Of a DNA stretch of 64,000 bases, positions 62,834-64,000 are shown in pieces. This stretch comes from an uncultured Ruminococcus sp. (GTDB lineage Bacteria > Bacillota > Clostridia > Oscillospirales > Acutalibacteraceae), in contig CADCDE010000001.1 in assembly GCA_902800065.1 (NCBI GenBank), positions 1 through 64,000 of the forward strand. The letters run 5' to 3'. The first letter of the stretch is position 1; every line of letters starts with the position of its first letter. The notes under the pieces were generated by a model, which worked only from the letters and a program-made list of their open reading frames with translations, ran no database searches and had not been told where the DNA came from. Both the position numbers and the translations under genes were made by a program.

Positions 62834-62874
62834 GTCATTCCGAACGCAGTGAGGAATCTTCAAAAGATTCTTCG
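62834..62874. repeat. Partial MITE-like palindrome
   Basis: GTCATTCCGAACGCAGTGAG through GATTCTTCGG, about half of the core; lies after the pyrF stop. Confidence 0.75.
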
Positions 62875-62886
62875 GTTTTTTATTAA

Positions 62887-63822
62887 TCAGAGTTTTATTC
62901 CACCAATGTATGAAACGATTTCGTCACGCATACGCAGAGCTTCACGTCTTGCAGCGAGTGCGTAGTCCTTTGTATCAAGACCTGCTTCCTTTTTCCATGC
63001 ACACATGATACCACGGGAAGAATTGATTATAGCACCAAGACCGTTTTCATCGAAAGCGGGAGCAACATCGGCTGCACCGCCGCCTTGAGCACCATATCCT
63101 GGAACGAGGAAGAATGTATGTGGGAGAGCCTTGCGAAGTTCACCGAGCTGTTTGGTGTAGGTAGCACCGACAACAGCACCGACACCTGAATATCCGTATT
63201 CGCCCATAAGGTCTTTGCCCCATGATTCGCACATATTACCCATAGTTCTGTAGACTGTGAGGTTATCATCAAGTATTCTGTCCTGTAATTCGCCAGATGA
63301 TGGATTGGAGGTTTTGACAAGAACGAAAAGTCCCTTGTCATATTCCTTGCATACGTCAATGACAGGTTTAACACCGTCAGTACCAAGATAAGCATTGACG
63401 GTAAGGGCATCGGAGCCGAAGGCTTCAGCGGATTCACCTTCGATATCGGTGATACCGAGATGAGCTTTTGCATAAGCGGTCATGGTAGTGCCGATATCAT
63501 TTCTTTTTCCGTCCGTGATGACAAACAAGCCCTTGCTTTTAGCGTATTCGATAGTTTTCTGGAGAGCGTGTACACCGTGCCAGCCATACATTTCATAATA
63601 AGCCGCCTGAGGCTTTACAGCAGGGACTATATCATACAGAGCGTCAATAAGACCTTTGTTGAATTCAAAGAGAGCTGCTGCAGCACCCTCAAGAGTTTTG
63701 CCATACTCCATATAAGCATTTTCCTTGATATAGTCGGGGATAAAATCGAGCTTCGGATCAAGACCTGCAACTGTGGGGTTCTGAGTTTCAACGATTTTTT
63801 TGATAAGTCTGTCAAATGACAT
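62887..63822 (-). CDS. pyrF: Orotidine 5'-phosphate decarboxylase, type 2
   Basis: 311 residues, the size of the longer type-2 enzymes. FVITDGKRNDIGTTMTAYA carries the catalytic Lys/Asp set (KxxxD); VAGLDPKLDFIPD and FLVPGYGAQGG bind the substrate. It makes UMP in pyrimidine synthesis. It starts 21 nt after the pyrC stop on the same strand. Confidence 0.95.
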   Translation of the reverse strand: MSFDRLIKKIVETQNPTVAGLDPKLDFIPDYIKENAYMEYGKTLEGAAAALFEFNKGLIDALYDIVPAVKPQAAYYEMYGWHGVHALQKTIEYAKSKGLFVITDGKRNDIGTTMTAYAKAHLGITDIEGESAEAFGSDALTVNAYLGTDGVKPVIDVCKEYDKGLFVLVKTSNPSSGELQDRILDDNLTVYRTMGNMCESWGKDLMGEYGYSGVGAVVGATYTKQLGELRKALPHTFFLVPGYGAQGGGAADVAPAFDENGLGAIINSSRGIMCAWKKEAGLDTKDYALAARREALRMRDEIVSYIGGIKL

Positions 63823-63843
63823 TAATATCTACTCCTTTTATTT

Positions 63844-64000
63844 TTAAATTTCATTAAAGACTATTTTTCCTCCGCATACAGTGAGCTTTACTTTTGAAGT
63901 AAGGGTAAGTTCCTTGAAGGGGGAATTTTTTGATTTTCCGTGGAATTTGTCGGGATCAACGATCCAAGTTTCATTGGGATCAAAGAGCATAAGGTCGGCT
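63844..64000 (-). CDS. pyrC: Dihydroorotase, C-terminal fragment at window edge
   Basis: The frame enters from the right edge and stops at TAA 63844. The 51 visible residues (DLMLFDPNETWIVDPDKFHG, then SPFKELTLTSKVKLTVCGGK, IVFNEI) match the C-terminus of class I dihydroorotase. It forms a pyrimidine operon with pyrF. Confidence 0.88.
   Translation of the reverse strand, partial: ADLMLFDPNETWIVDPDKFHGKSKNSPFKELTLTSKVKLTVCGGKIVFNEI

Overview
The window reads as a chromosome segment of a low-GC, spore-forming gut or rumen Firmicute, most likely a Ruminococcus-like member of the Oscillospiraceae. The evidence is the spoIVB-spo0A pair, the Firmicutes yicC-remA-gmk-rpoZ-priA-def-fmt-rsmB-rlmN-prpC-prkC-rsgA housekeeping block, RNase M5, a Firmicutes-type 6S RNA, SipW-dependent TasA/BsaA-like matrix proteins and a fibro-slime protein. 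Genus and species are inference.

Region 1 (1-11.8 kb) is a cell-surface locus. It holds a secreted fibro-slime protein running off the left edge, a TnpB-like gene that has lost all three RuvC catalytic residues and its C-terminal zinc ribbon, a BsaA-like alanine-rich matrix protein without a recognisable start, an operon of three SipW-type exported proteins behind a consensus promoter, a wall-anchored protein with a variant sorting signal, and a VanY-type carboxypeptidase. Region 2 (11.8-24.5 kb) is mixed metabolism: a CHAP-like lipoprotein, a YfcE-like phosphodiesterase, three small unknown genes, proBA, rtcB preceded by an independent tiny gene with its own promoter and terminators, a Wzt/TagH-like ATPase, and pgk-tpiA-gpmI.

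Region 3 (24.6-29.2 kb) carries two RNA genes. One is 6S RNA. The other is a roughly 0.9-kb transcription unit (25.9-26.8 kb) with a consensus promoter, dense nested hairpins, three direct repeats, a strong terminator and no credible protein; it is a candidate giant ornate non-coding RNA of the ROOL/GOLLD kind or a new class. A large secreted helical-repeat/LRR protein follows. Region 4 (29.3-34.8 kb) has cardiolipin synthase, a YabE-like G5/3D wall protein, spo0A and spoIVB. Region 5 (34.9-49.2 kb) is one long co-directional run linking RNA, protein and signalling functions, including the matrix regulator RemA and the PrpC/PrkC phosphatase-kinase pair. Region 6 (49.3-64 kb) has HtrA, dCMP deaminase, MscL, PgeF, an ECF sigma/anti-sigma pair, an rnz-rnmV-holA-comEC run, an XRE-ABC exporter operon, a CAP-domain protein, pyrF and the end of pyrC.

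Intergenic spaces repeatedly hold two kinds of dispersed sequence: a roughly 125-bp MITE-like palindrome (six full or partial copies) and arrays of 7-10-bp motifs in inverted pairs. The two most interesting loci are the nuclease-dead TnpB homologue beside surface genes and the large structured RNA unit.
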